NCBI GenBank assembly: GCA_028753945.1
Contig: JAPNXP010000002.1
Location: 8,680,001-8,744,000, forward strand
Source: Hexactinellida sp. DTS-2022
Taxonomy: Eukaryota > Porifera > Hexactinellida
Direction of reading: 5' to 3'
Length of the DNA: 64,000 bases
The notes under the pieces are model-generated. The model searched no databases and was not told the origin of the DNA. It saw only the letters and a list, made by a program, of their open reading frames with translations. Below, in pieces: positions 40,566 through 55,500 of this stretch. A program made the translations under genes and the position numbers. Position 1 is the stretch's first letter. Every line of letters starts with the position of its first letter.

Positions 40566-43500
40566 GTTCACTTAGTGAATTGCTTGTCTTTGCACACTTT
40601 GGTTTAACTAAAATTTGTTATATTTATTAAATATTGGGCCACATATCAACCGGCACAACCGTCAAGGCGGAGGAGCAGAGTGTTCACTTAGTGAATTGCT
40701 TGTCTTTGCAAACTTTGGTTTAACTAAAATTTGTTTAATTTATTAAATATTTAGCCACACATCAACAGGCATTACCTTCCAGTCGGAGGAGCAGAGTGTT
40801 CACTTAGTGTATTGCTTGCCTTAGCACACTTTGGTTTAACTAAAATTTGTTTAATTTATTAAATATTGAGCCACACATTAACAGGCAGTACCGTCCAGGC
40901 GGAGGAGCAGAGTGTTCACTTTGTGTATTGCTTGTCTTAGAACACTGGTTTAACTAAAATTAGTATATTTATTAAATATTGAGCCACACATCAACAGGAA
41001 CAACCGTCCAGGCGGAGGAGCAGAGTGTTCACTTAGTGTATTGCTTGTCTTTGCACACTTTGGCTTAACTAAAATTTGTTTAATTTATTAAATATTTAGC
41101 CACACATCAACAGGCATTACCGTCCAGGCGGAGGAGCAGAGTGTTCACTTATGTATTGCGTGTCATAGAACACTTTGGTTTAACTAAAATATGTTTTATA
41201 TATTTATTATTGAGCCACACATCAACAGGCAGTACTGTCCAGGCTGAGCAGCAGAATGTTCACTTAGCGTATTGCTTGTCTTAGAACACTTTGGTTTAAC
41301 TAAAATTTGTTTAATTTATTAAATATTTAGCCACACATCAACAGGCATTACCGTCCAGGCGGAGGAGCAGAGTGTTCACTTAGTGTATTGCTTGCCTTAG
41401 CACACTTTGGTTTAACTAAAATTTGTTTAATTTATTAAATATTTAGCCACACATCAACAAGAACAACCGTCCAGGCGGAGGAGCAGAGTGTTCACTTAGT
41501 GTATTGCTTGTCTTGGCACACTTTGGTTTAACTAAAAATTGTCGAATTAATTAAATATTGAGCCACACATCAACAGGAACTACAGCCAGGCGGAGGAGCA
41601 GAATGTTCACTTAGCGTATTGCTTGTCTTAGAACACTTTGGTTTAACTAAAATTTGTTTAATTTATTAAATATTTAGCCACACATCAACAGGCATTACCG
41701 TCCAGGGGAGGAGCAGAGTGTTCACTTAGTGTATTGCTTGCCTTAGCACACTTTGGTTTAACTAAAATTTGTTTAATTTATTAAATATTTAGCCACACAT
41801 CAACCGGCACAACCGTCAAGGCGGAGGAGCAGAGTGTTCACTTAGTGAATTGCTTGTCTTTGCACACTTTGGTTTAACTAAAATTTGTTATATTTATTAA
41901 ATATTGGGCCACATATCAACCGGCACAACCGTCAAGGCGGAGGAGCAGAGTGTTCACTTAGTGAATTGCTTGTCTTTGCAAACTTTGGTTTAACTAAAAT
42001 TTGTTTTATTTATTAAATATTTAGCCACACATCAACAAGAACAACCGTCCAGGCGGAGGAGCAGAGTGTTCACTTAGTGTATTGCTTGTCTTGGCACACT
42101 TTGGTTTAACTAAAAATTGTCGAATTAATTAAATATTGAGCCACACATCAACAGGAACTACAGCCAGGCGGAGGAGCAGAATGTTCACTTAGCGTATTGC
42201 TTGTCTTAGAACACTTTGGTTTAACTAAAATTTGTTTAATTTATTAAATATTTAGCCACACATCAACAGGCATTACCGTCCAGGGGAGGAGCAGAGTGTT
42301 CACTTAGTGTATTGCTTGCCTTAGCACACTTTGGTTTAACTAAAATTTGTTTAATTTATTAAATATTTAGCCACACATCAACCGGCACAACCGTCAAGGC
42401 GGAGGAGCAGAGTGTTCACTTAGTGAATTGCTTGTCTTTGCACACTTTGGTTTAACTAAAATTTGTTATATTTATTAAATATTGGGCCACATATCAACCG
42501 GCACAACCGTCAAGGCGGAGGAGCAGAGTGTTCACTTAGTGAATTGCTTGTCTTTGCAAACTTTGGTTTAACTAAAATTTGTTTTATTTATTAAATATTT
42601 AGCCACACATCAACAGGCACTACCATCCAGGCAGAGGAACAGAGTGTTCACTTAGTGTATTGCGTGTCTTAGAACACTTTGGTTTAACTAAAATTTGTTT
42701 AATTTATTAAATATTTAGCCACACATCAACAGGCATTACCTTCCAGGCGGAGGAGCAGAGTGTTCACTTAGTGTATTGCTTGCCTTAGCACACTTTGGTT
42801 TAACTAAAATATGTTTTATATATTTATTATTGAGCCACACATTAACAGGCAGTACCGTCCAGGCGGAGGAGCAGAGTGTTCACTTTGTGTATTGCTTGTC
42901 TTAGAACACTGGTTTAACTAAAATTAGTATATTTATTAAATATTGAGCCACACATCAACAGGAACAACCGTCCAGGCGGAGGAGCAGAGTGTTCACTTAG
43001 TGTATTGCTTGTCTTTGCACACTTTGGCTTAACTAAAATTTGTTTAATTTATTAAATATTTAGCCACACATCAACAGGCATTACCGTCCAGGCGGAGGAG
43101 CAGAGTGTTCACTTATGTATTGCTTGTCTTTGCACACTTTAATTTACCCTAAATTTGTTGTATTTTTAAATATTTAGCCACACATCAACAGGCACTACCA
43201 TCCAGGCAGAGGAGCAGAGTGTTCACTTAGTGTATTGCGTGTCATAGAACACTTTGGTTTAACTAAAATATGTTTTATACACATCAACAGGCAGTACTGT
43301 CCAGGCTGAGCAGCAGAATGTTCACTTAGCGTATTGCTTGTCTTAGAACACTTTGGTTTAACTAAAATTTGTTTAATTTATTAAATATTTAGCCACACAT
43401 CAACAGGCATTACCGTCCAGGCGGAGGAGCAGAGTGTTCACTTAGTGTATTGCTTGCCTTAGCACACTTTGGTTTAACTAAAATTTGTTATATTTATTAA

Positions 43501-43914
43501 ATATTGGGCCACATATCAACCGGCACAACCGTCAAGGCGGAGGAGCAGAGTGTTCACTTAGTGAATTGCTTGTCTTTGCAAACTTTGGTTTAACTAAAAT
43601 TTGTTTTATTTATTAAATATTTAGCCACACATCAACAGGCACTACCATCCAGGCAGAGGAACAGAGTGTTCACTTAGTGTATTGCGTGTCTTAGAACACT
43701 TTGGTTTAACTAAAATTTGTTTAATTTATTAAACCTTCCAGGCGGAGGAGCAGAGTGTTCACTTAGTGTATTGCTTGCCTTAGCACACTTTGGTTTAACT
43801 AAAATATGTTTTATATATTTATTATTGAGCCACACATTAACAGGCAGTACCGTCCAGGCGGAGGAGCAGAGTGTTCACTTTGTGTATTGCTTGTCTTAGA
43901 ACACTGGTTTAACT

Positions 43915-46900
43915 AAAATTAGTATATTTATTAAATATTGAGCCACACATCAACAGGAACAACCGTCCAGGCGGAGGAGCAGAGTGTTCACTTATGTATT
44001 GCTTGTCTTAGAACACTTTGGTTTAACTAAAATATGTTTTATATATTTATTATTGAGCCACACATCAACAGGCAGTACTGTCCAGGCAGAGCAGCAGAAT
44101 GTTCACTTAGCGTATTGCTTGTCTTAGAACACTTTGGTTTAACTAAAATTTGTTTAATTTATTAAATATTTAGCCACACATCACCCGGCACAACCGTCAA
44201 GGCGGAGGAGCAGAGTGTTCACTTAGTGAATTGCTTGTCTTTGCACACTTTGGTTTAACTAAAATTTGTTATATTTATTAAATATTGGGCCACATATCAA
44301 CCGGCACAACCGTCAAGGCGGAGGAGCAGAGTGTTCACTTAGTGAATTGCTTGTCTTTGCAAACTTTGGTTTAACTAAAATTTGTTTAATTTATTAAATA
44401 TTTAGCCACACATCAACAGGCATTACCTTCCAGTCGGAGGAGCAGAGTGTTCACTTAGTGTATTGCTTGCCTTAGCACACTTTGGTTTAACTAAAATTTG
44501 TTTAATTTATTAAATATTGAGCCACACATTAACAGGCAGTACCGTCCAGGCGGAGGAGCAGAGTGTTCACTTTGTGTATTGCTTGTCTTAGAACACTGGT
44601 TTAACTAAAATTAGTATATTTATTAAATATTGAGCCACACATCAACAGGAACAACCGTCCAGGCGGAGGAGCAGAGTGTTCACTTAGTGTATTGCTTGTC
44701 TTTGCACACTTTGGCTTAACTAAAATTTGTTTAATTTATTAAATATTTAGCCACACATCAACAGGCATTACCGTCCAGGCGGAGGAGCAGAGTGTTCACT
44801 TAGTGTATTGCTTGCCTTAGCACACTTTGGTTTAACTAAAATTTGTTTAATTTATTAAATATTTAGCCACACATCAACAAGAACAACCGTCCAGGCGGAG
44901 GAGCAGAGTGTTCACTTAGTGTATTGCTTGTCTTGGCACACTTTGGTTTAACTAAAAATTGTCGAATTAATTAAATATTGAGCCACACATCAACAGGAAC
45001 TACAGCCAGGCTGAGCAGCAGAATGTTCACTTAGCGTATTGCTTGTCTTAGAACACTTTGGTTTAACTAAAATTTGTTTAATTTATTAAATATTTAGCCA
45101 CACATCAACAGGCATTACCGTCCAGGGGAGGAGCAGAGTGTTCACTTAGTGTATTGCTTGCCTTAGCACACTTTGGTTTAACTAAAATTTGTTTAATTTA
45201 TTAAATATTTAGCCACACATCAACCGGCACAACCGTCAAGGCGGAGGAGCAGAGTGTTCACTTAGTGAATTGCTTGTCTTTGCACACTTTGGTTTAACTA
45301 AAATTTGTTATATTTATTAAATATTGGGCCACATATCAACCGGCACAACCGTCAAGGCGGAGGAGCAGAGTGTTCACTTAGTGAATTGCTTGTCTTTGCA
45401 AACTTTGGTTTAACTAAAATTTGTTTTATTTATTAAATATTTAGCCACACATCAACAGGCACTACCATCCAGGCAGAGGAACAGAGTGTTCACTTAGTGT
45501 ATTGCGTGTCTTAGAACACTTTGGTTTAACTAAAATTTGTTTAATTTATTAAATATTTAGCCACACATCAACAGGCATTACCTTCCAGGCGGAGGAGCAG
45601 AGTGTTCACTTAGTGTATTGCTTGCCTTAGCACACTTTGGTTTAACTAAAATATGTTTTATATATTTATTATTGAGCCACACATTAACAGGCAGTACCGT
45701 CCAGGCGGAGGAGCAGAGTGTTCACTTTGTGTATTGCTTGTCTTAGAACACTGGTTTAACTAAAATTAGTATATTTATTAAATATTGAGCCACACATCAA
45801 CAGGAACAACCGTCCAGGCGGAGGAGCAGAGTGTTCACTTAGTGTATTGCTTGTCTTTGCACACTTTGGCTTAACTAAAATTTGTTTAATTTATTAAATA
45901 TTTAGCCACACATCAACAGGCATTACCGTCCAGGCGGAGGAGCAGAGTGTTCACTTATGTATTGCTTGTCTTTGCACACTTTAATTTACCCTAAATTTGT
46001 TTTATTTTTAAATATTTAGCCACACATCAACAGGCACTACCATCCAGGCAGAGGAGCAGAGTGTTCACTTAGTGTATTGCGTGTCATAGAACACTTTGGT
46101 TTAACTAAAATTAGTATATTTATTAAATATTGAGCCACACATCAACAGGAACAACCGTCCAGGCGGAGGAGCAGAGTGTTCACTTATGTATTGCTTGTCT
46201 TAGAACACTTTGGTTTAACTAAAATATGTTTTATATATTTATTATTGAGCCACACATCAACAGGCAGTACTGTCCAGGCAGAGCAGCAGAATGTTCACTT
46301 AGCGTATTGCTTGTCTTAGAACACTTTGGTTTAACTAAAATTTGTTTAATTTATTAAATATTTAGCCACACATCACCCGGCACAACCGTCAAGGCGGAGG
46401 AGCAGAGTGTTCACTTAGTGAATTGCTTGTCTTTGCACACTTTGGTTTAACTAAAATTTGTTATATTTATTAAATATTGGGCCACATATCAACCGGCACA
46501 ACCGTCAAGGCGGAGGAGCAGAGTGTTCACTTAGTGAATTGCTTGTCTTTGCAAACTTTGGTTTAACTAAAATTTGTTTAATTTATTAAATATTTAGCCA
46601 CACATCAACAGGCATTACCTTCCAGTCGGAGGAGCAGAGTGTTCACTTAGTGTATTGCTTGCCTTAGCACACTTTGGTTTAACTAAAATTTGTTTAATTT
46701 ATTAAATATTGAGCCACACATTAACAGGCAGTACCGTCCAGGCGGAGGAGCAGAGTGTTCACTTTGTGTATTGCTTGTCTTAGAACACTGGTTTAACTAA
46801 AATTAGTATATTTATTAAATATTGAGCCACACATCAACAGGAACAACCGTCCAGGCGGAGGAGCAGAGTGTTCACTTAGTGTATTGCTTGTCTTTGCACA

Positions 46901-48298
46901 CTTTGGCTTAACTAAAATTTGTTTAATTTATTAAATATTTAGCCACACATCAACAGGCATTACCGTCCAGGCGGAGGAGCAGAGTGTTCACTTAGTGTAT
47001 TGCTTGCCTTAGCACACTTTGGTTTAACTAAAATTTGTTTAATTTATTAAATATTTAGCCACACATCAACAAGAACAACCGTCCAGGCGGAGGAGCAGAG
47101 TGTTCACTTAGTGTATTGCTTGTCTTGGCACACTTTGGTTTAACTAAAAATTGTCGAATTAATTAAATATTGAGCCACACATCAACAGGAACTACAGCCA
47201 GGCTGAGCAGCAGAATGTTCACTTAGCGTATTGCTTGTCTTAGAACACTTTGGTTTAACTAAAATTTGTTTAATTTATTAAATATTTAGCCACACATCAA
47301 CAGGCATTACCGTCCAGGGGAGGAGCAGAGTGTTCACTTAGTGTATTGCTTGCCTTAGCACACTTTGGTTTAACTAAAATTTGTTTAATTTATTAAATAT
47401 TTAGCCACACATCAACCGGCACAACCGTCAAGGCGGAGGAGCAGAGTGTTCACTTAGTGAATTGCTTGTCTTTGCACACTTTGGTTTAACTAAAATTTGT
47501 TATATTTATTAAATATTGGGCCACATATCAACCGGCACAACCGTCAAGGCGGAGGAGCAGAGTGTTCACTTAGTGAATTGCTTGTCTTTGCAAACTTTGG
47601 TTTAACTAAAATTTGTTTTATTTATTAAATATTTAGCCACACATCAACAGGCACTACCATCCAGGCAGAGGAACAGAGTGTTCACTTAGTGTATTGCGTG
47701 TCTTAGAACACTTTGGTTTAACTAAAATTTGTTTAATTTATTAAATATTTAGCCACACATCAACAGGCATTACCTTCCAGGCGGAGGAGCAGAGTGTTCA
47801 CTTAGTGTATTGCTTGCCTTAGCACACTTTGGTTTAACTAAAATATGTTTTATATATTTATTATTGAGCCACACATTAACAGGCAGTACCGTCCAGGCGG
47901 AGGAGCAGAGTGTTCACTTTGTGTATTGCTTGTCTTAGAACACTGGTTTAACTAAAATTAGTATATTTATTAAATATTGAGCCACACATCAACAGGAACA
48001 ACCGTCCAGGCGGAGGAGCAGAGTGTTCACTTAGTGTATTGCTTGTCTTTGCACACTTTGGCTTAACTAAAATTTGTTTAATTTATTAAATATTTAGCCA
48101 CACATCAACAGGCATTACCGTCCAGGCGGAGGAGCAGAGTGTTCACTTATGTATTGCTTGTCTTTGCACACTTTAATTTACCCTAAATTTGTTTTATTTT
48201 TAAATATTTAGCCACACATCAACAGGCACTACCATCCAGGCAGTGGAGCAGAGTGTTCACTTAGTGTATTGCGTGTCATAGAACACTTTGGTTTAACT
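43915..48298. repeat. 2192-bp tandem higher-order unit, two copies
   Basis: The private variant CACATCACCCGG occurs at about 44178 and 46370, and GAGGAACAGAG at about 45478 and 47670, all 2192 bp apart. The copies, about 43915-46106 and 46107-48298, look nearly identical. Confidence 0.87.
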
Positions 48299-50140
48299 AA
48301 AATATGTTTTATATATTTATTATTGAGCCACACATCAACAGGCAGGGCTGTCCAGGCTGAGCAGCAGAATGTTCACTTAGCGTATTGCTTGTCTTAGAAC
48401 ACTTTGGTTTAACTAAAATTTGTTTAATTTATTAAATATTTAGCCACACATCAACAGGCATTACCGTCCAGGCGGAGGAGCAGAGTGTTCACTTAGTGTA
48501 TTGCTTGCCTTAGCACACTTTGGTTTAACTAAAATTTGTTATATTTATTAAATATTGGGCCACATATCAACCGGCACAACCGTCAAGGCGGAGGAGCAGA
48601 GTGTTCACTTAGTGAATTGCTTGTCTTTGCAAACTTTGGTTTAACTAAAATTTGTTTAATTTATTAAATATTTAGCCACACATCAACAGGCATTACCTTC
48701 CAGGCGGAGGAGCAGAGTGTTCACTTAGTGTATTGCTTGCCTTAGCACACTTTGGTTTAACTAAAATATGTTTTATATATTTATTATTGAGCCACACATT
48801 AACAGGCAGTACCGTCCAGGCGGAGGAGCAGAGTGTTCACTTTGTGTATTGCTTGTCTTAGAACACTGGTTTAACTAAAATTAGTATATTTATTAAATAT
48901 TGAGCCACACATCAACAGGAACAACCGTCCAGGCGGAGGAGCAGAGTGTTCACTTATGTATTGCTTGTCTTTGCACACTTTGGTTTACCCTAAATTTGTT
49001 TTATTTTTAAATATTTAGCCACACATCAACAGGCACTACCATCCAGGCAGAGGAGCAGAGTGTTCACTTAGTGTATTGCGTGTCATAGAACACTTTGGTT
49101 TAACTAAAATATGTTTTATATATTTATTATTGAGCCACACATCAACAGGCAGTACTGTCCAGGCTGAGCAGCAGAATGTTCACTTAGCGTATTGCTTGTC
49201 TTAGAACACTTTGGTTTAACTAAAATTTGTTTAATTTATTAAATATTTAGCCACACATCAACAGGCATTACCGTCCAGGCGGAGGAGCAGAGTGTTCACT
49301 TAGTGTATTGCTTGCCTTAGCACACTTTGGTTTAACTAAAATTTGTTATATTTATTAAATATTGGGCCACATATCAACCGGCACAACCGTCAAGGCGGAG
49401 GAGCAGAGTGTTCACTTAGTGAATTGCTTGTCTTTGCAAACTTTGGTTTAACTAAAATTTGTTTAATTTATTAAATATTTAGCCACACATCAACAGGCAT
49501 TACCTTCCAGGCGGAGGAGCAGAGTGTTCACTTAGTGTATTGCTTGCCTTAGCACACTTTGGTTTAACTAAAATATGTTTTATATATTTATTATTGAGCC
49601 ACACATTAACAGGCAGTACCGTCCAGGCGGAGGAGCAGAGTGTTCACTTTGTGTATTGCTTGTCTTAGAACACTGGTTTAACTAAAATTAGTATATTTAT
49701 TAAATATTGAGCCACACATCAACAGGAACAACCGTCCAGGCGGAGGAGCAGAGTGTTCACTTATGTATTGCTTGTCTTTGCACACTTTGGTTTACCCTAA
49801 ATTTGTTTTATTTTTAAATATTTAGCCACACATCAACAGGCACTACCATCCAGGCAGAGGAGCAGAGTGTTCACTTAGTGTATTGCGTGTCATAGAACAC
49901 TTTGGTTTAACTAAAATATGTTTTATATATTTATTATTGAGCCACACATCAACAGGCAGTACTGTCCAGGCTGAGCAGCAGAATGTTCACTTAGCGTATT
50001 GCTTGTCTTAGAACACTTTGGTTTAACTAAAATTTGTTTAATTTATTAAATATTTAGCCACAAATCAACAGGCATTACCGTCCAGGCGGAGGAGCAGAGT
50101 GTTCACTTAGTGTATTGCTTGCCTTAGCACACTTTGGTTT
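48120..50140. repeat. 807-bp higher-order unit, about two and a half copies
   Basis: ATATTGGGCCACATATC recurs at about 48554 and 49361, and the GTGTCATAGAACAC variant at about 48274, 49081 and 49888, each 807 bp apart. Seven monomers per unit. Confidence 0.85.
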
Positions 50141-50261
50141 AACTAAAATTTGTTTAATTTATTAAATATTTAGCCACACATCAACCGGCACAACCGTCAA
50201 GGCGGAGGAGCAGAGTGTTCACTTAGTGAATTGCTTGTCTTTGCACACTTTGGTTTAACTA

Positions 50262-51183
50262 AAATTTGTTATATTTATTAAATATTGGGCCACACATCAA
50301 CCGGCACAACCGTCAAGGCGGAGGAGCAGAGTGTTCACTTAGTGAATTGCTTGTCTTTGCAAACTTTGGTTTAACTAAAATTTGTTTTATTTATTAAATA
50401 TTTAGCCACACATCAACAGGCACTACCATCCAGGCAGAGGAGCAGAGTGTTCACTTAGTGTATTGCGTGTCTTAGAACACTTTGGTTTAACTAAAATTTG
50501 TTTAATTTATTAAATATTTAGCCACACATCAACAGGCATTACCTTCCAGGCGGAGGAGCAGAGAGTCACTTAGTGTATTGCTTGCCTTAGCACACTTTGG
50601 TTTAACTAAAATTTGTTTAATTTATTAAATATTGAGCCACACATTAACAGGCAGTACCGTCCAGGCGGAGGAGCAGAGTGTTCACTTTGTGTATTGCTTG
50701 TCTTAGAACACTGGTTTAACTAAAATTTGTTATATTTATTAAATATTGGGCCACACATCAACCGGCACAACCGTCAAGGCGGAGGAGCAGAGTGTTCACT
50801 TAGTGAATTGCTTGTCTTTGCAAACTTTGGTTTAACTAAAATTTGTTTTATTTATTAAATATTTAGCCACACATCAACAGGCACTACCATCCAGGCAGAG
50901 GAGCAGAGTGTTCACTTAGTGTATTGCGTGTCTTAGAACACTTTGGTTTAACTAAAATTTGTTTAATTTATTAAATATTTAGCCACACATCAACAGGCAT
51001 TACCTTCCAGGCGGAGGAGCAGAGAGTCACTTAGTGTATTGCTTGCCTTAGCACACTTTGGTTTAACTAAAATTTGTTTAATTTATTAAATATTGAGCCA
51101 CACATTAACAGGCAGTACCGTCCAGGCGGAGGAGCAGAGTGTTCACTTTGTGTATTGCTTGTCTTAGAACACTGGTTTAACTA
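50262..51183. repeat. 461-bp tandem unit, two copies
   Basis: The private deletion CAGAGAGTCACTTAG lies at about 50559 and 51020, 461 bp apart (four monomers). The copies are 50262-50722 and 50723-51183. Confidence 0.85.
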
Positions 51184-54100
51184 AAATTAATATATTTATT
51201 AAATATTGAGCCACACATCAACAGGAACAACCGTCCAGGCGGAGGAGCAGAGTGTTCACTTAGTGTATTGCTTGTCTTTGCACACTTTGGCTTAACTAAA
51301 ATTTGTTTAATTTATTAAATATTTAGCCACACATCAACAGGCATTACCGTCCAGGCGGAGGAGCAGAGTGTTCACTTATGTATTGCTTGTCTTTGCACAC
51401 TTTGGTTTACCCTAAATTTATTTTATTTTTAAATATTTAGCTTCACATCAACAGGCACTACCATCCAGGCAGAGGAGCAGAGTGTTCACTTAGTGTATTG
51501 CGTGTCTTAGAACACTTTGGTTTAACTAAAATATGTTTTATATATTTATTATTGAGCCACACATCAACAGGCAGTACTGTCCAGGCTGAGCAGCAGAATG
51601 TTCACTTAGCGTATTGCTTGTCTTAGAACACTTTGGTTTAACTAAAATTTGTTTAATTTATTAAATATTTAGCCACAAATCAACAGGCATTACCGTCCAG
51701 GCGGAGGAGCAGAGTGTTCACTTAGTGTATTGCTTGTCTTGGCACACTTTGGTTTAACTAAAAATTGTCGAATTAATTAAATATTGAGCCACACATCAAC
51801 AGGAACTACAGTCCAGGCGAGGAGAAGTTGCACACTTTGGTTTAACCAAAATTTCTTTTATATATTTATTATTGAGTCACACATCAACAGGCAGTACTGT
51901 CCAGGAGGAGGAGCAGAGTGTTCACTTAGTGTATTATTTGTCTTAGCACACTTTGGTTTAACTAAAATTTGTTATATTTATTAAATATTGGGCCACACAT
52001 CAACCGGCACAACCGTCAAGGCGGAGGAGCAGAGTGTTCACTTAGTGAATTGCTTGTCTTTGCACACTTTGGTTTAACTAAAATTTGTTTTATTTATTAA
52101 ATATTTAGCCACACATCAACAGGAACTACCGTCCAGGCGGAGGAGCAGAGTGTTCACTTAGTGTATTGCTTGTCTTTGCACACTTTGGCTTAACTAAAAT
52201 TTGTTTAATTTATTAAATATTTAGCCACACATCAACAGGCATTAACGTCCAGGCGGAGGAGCAGAGTGTTCACTTATGTATTGCTTGTCTATGCACACTT
52301 TGGTTTAACCTAAATTTGTTCTATTTATTAAATATTTAGCCACACATCAACAGGCACTACCGTCCAGGCAGAGCAGCAGAGTGTTCACTTAGCGTATTCC
52401 TTGTCTTAGAAAACTTTGGTTTAACTAAAATATGTTTTATATATTTATTATTGAGCCACACATCAACAGGCAGTACTGTCCAGGCAGAGGAGCAGAGTGT
52501 TCACTTTGTGTATTGCTTGTCTTAGAACACTGGTTTAACTAAAATTAGTATATTTATTAAATATTGAGCCACACATCAACAGGAACAACCGTCCAGGCGG
52601 AGGAGCAGAGTGTTCACTTAGTGTATTGCTTGTCTTTGCACACTTTGGCTTAACTAAAATTTGTTTAATTTATTAAATATTTAGCCACACATCAACAGGC
52701 ATTACCGTCCAGGCGGAGGAGCAGAGTGTTCACTTATGTATTGCTTGTCTTTGCAAACTTTGGTTTACCCTAAATTTGTTTTATATATTTATTATTGAGC
52801 CACACATCAACAGGCAGTACTGTCCAGGCAGAGCAGCAGAATGTTCACTTAGCGTATTGCTTGTCTTAGAACACTTTGGTTTAACTAAAATTTGTTTAAT
52901 TTATTAAATATTTAGCCACACATCAACAGGCATTACCTTCCAGGCGGAGGAGCAGAGTGTTCACTTAGTGTATTGCTTGCCTTAGCACACTTTGGTTTAA
53001 CTAAAATTTGTTTAATTTATTAAATATTGAGCAACACATTAACAGTCAGTACCGTCCAGGCGGAGGAGCAGAGTGTTCACTTTGTGTATTGCTTGTCTTA
53101 GAACACTGGTTTAACAAAAATTAGTATATTTATTAAATATTGAGCCACACATCAACAGGAACAACCGTCCAGGCGGAGGAGCAGAGTGTTCACTTAGTGT
53201 ATTGCTTGTCTTTGCACACTTTGGCTTAACTAAAATTTGTTTAATTTATTAAATATTTAGCCACACATCAACAGGCATTACCGTCCAGGCGGAGGAGCAG
53301 AGTGTTCACTTATGTATTGCTTGTCTTTGCACACTTTGGTTTACCCTAAATTTGTTTTATTTTTAAATATTTAGCCACACATCAACAGGCACTACCATCC
53401 AGGCAGAGGAGCAGAGTGTTCACTTAGTGTATTGCGTGTCTTAGAACACTTTGGTTTAACTAAAATATGTTTTATATATTTATTATTGAGCCACACATCA
53501 ACAGGCAGTACTGTCCAGGCTGAGCAGCAGAATGTTCACTTAGCGTATTGCTTGTCTTAGAACACTTTGGTTTAACTAAAATTTGTTTAATTTATTAAAT
53601 ATTTAGCCACACATCAACAGGCATTACCGTCCAGGCGGAGGAGCAGAGTGTTCACTTAGTGTATTGCTTGCCTTAGCACACTTTGGTTTAACTAAAATTT
53701 GTTTAATTTATTAAATATTTAGCCACACATCAACAAGAACAACCGTCCAGGCGGAGGAGCAGAGTGTTCACTTAGTGTATTGCTTGTCTTGGCACACTTT
53801 GGTTTAACTAAAATTTGTCGAATTAATTAAATATTGAGCCACACATCAACAGGAACTACAGTCCATGCGAGGAGAAGTAGCACACTTTGGTTTAACCAAA
53901 ATTTCTTTTATATATTTATTATTGAGTCACACATCAACAGGCAGTACTGTCCAGGAGGAGGAGCAGAGTGTTCACTTAGTGTATTATTTGTCTTAGCACA
54001 CTTTGGTTTAACTAAAATTTGTTATATTTATTAAATATTTAGCCACACATCAACGGGCATTAACGTCCAGGCGGAGGAGCAGAGTGTTCACTTATGTATT

Positions 54101-54789
54101 GCTTGTCTATGCACACTTTGGTTTAACCTAAATTTGTTTTATTTTTAAATATTTAGCCACACATCAACAGGCACTAGCATCCAGGCAGAGGAGCAGAGTG
54201 TTCACTTAGTGTATTGCGTGTCTTAGAACACTTTGGTTTAACTAAAATATGTTTTATATATTTATCATTGAGCCACACATCAACAGGCAATACTGTCCAG
54301 GAAGAGGAGCTGAGTTTTCACTTAGTGTATTGTTTGTCTTAGCACACTTTGGTTTAGCTTAAATTTGTTCTATTTATTAAATATTTAGCCACACATCAAC
54401 AGGCACTACCGTCCAGGCAGAGCAGCAGAGTGTTCACTTAGCGTATTGCTTGTCTTAGAACACTTTGGTTTAACTAAAATTTGTTTAATTTATTAAATAT
54501 TTAGCCACACATCAACAGGCATTACCGTCCAGGCGGAGGAGCAGAGTGTTCACTTAGTGTATTGCGTGTCTTAGAACACTTTGGTTTAACTAAAATATGT
54601 TTTATATATTTATTATTGAGCCACACATCAACAGGCAGTACTGTCCAGGCAGAGCAGCAGAATGTTCACTTAGCGTATTGCTTGTCTTAGAACACTTTGG
54701 TTTAACTAAAATTTGTTTAATTTATTAAATATTTAGCCACACATCAACAGGAACTACCATCCAGGCAGAGGAGCAGAGTGTTCACTTAG

Positions 54790-55500
54790 TGTATTGCGTG
54801 TCTTAGAACACTTTGGTTTAACTAAAATATGTTTTATATATTTATTATTGAGCCACACATCAACAGGCAGTACTGTCCAGGCAGAGCAGCAGAATGTTCA
54901 CTTAGCGTATTGCTTGTCTTAGAACACTTTGGTTTAACTAAAATTTGTTTAATTTATTAAATATTTAGCCACACATCAACAGGCATTACCGTCCAGGGGG
55001 AGGAGCAGAGTGTTCACTTAGTGTATTACGTGTCTTAGAACACTTTGGTTTAACTAAAATATGTTTTATATATTTATTATTGAGCCACACATCAACAGGC
55101 AGTACTGTCCAGGCAGAGCAGCAGAATGTTCACTTAGCGTATTGCTTGTCTTAGAACACTTTGGTTTAACTAAAATTTGTTTAATTTATTAAATATTTAG
55201 CCACACATCAACAGGCATTACCGTCCAGGGGGAGGAGCAGAGTGTTCACTTAGTGTATTACGTGTCTTAGAACACTTTGGTTTAACTAAAATATGTTTTA
55301 TATATTTATTATTGAGCCACACATCAACAGGCAGTACTGTCCAGGCAGAGCAGCAGAATGTTCACTTAGCGTATTGCTTGTCTTAGAACACTTTGGTTTA
55401 ACTAAAATTTGTTTAATTTATTAAATATTTAGCCACACATCAACAGGCATTACCGTCCAGGGGGAGGAGCAGAGTGTTCACTTAGTGTATTGCTTGCCTT
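54790..55500. repeat. 232-bp dimer repeated three times at the array edge
   Basis: GTCCAGGGGGAGGAGCAG occurs at 54991, 55223 and 55455, exactly 232 bp (two monomers) apart, with near-identical sequence between. The last copy differs at its end (TGCTTGCCTTAGC instead of TACGTGTCTTAGA), just before the array stops at TTAA. Confidence 0.87.

Noticed and set aside
43717-43899. 60-codon frame at 43717
   Set aside because: Created by a short deletion in a satellite monomer (ATTAAACCTTCCAGG); pure satellite sequence.
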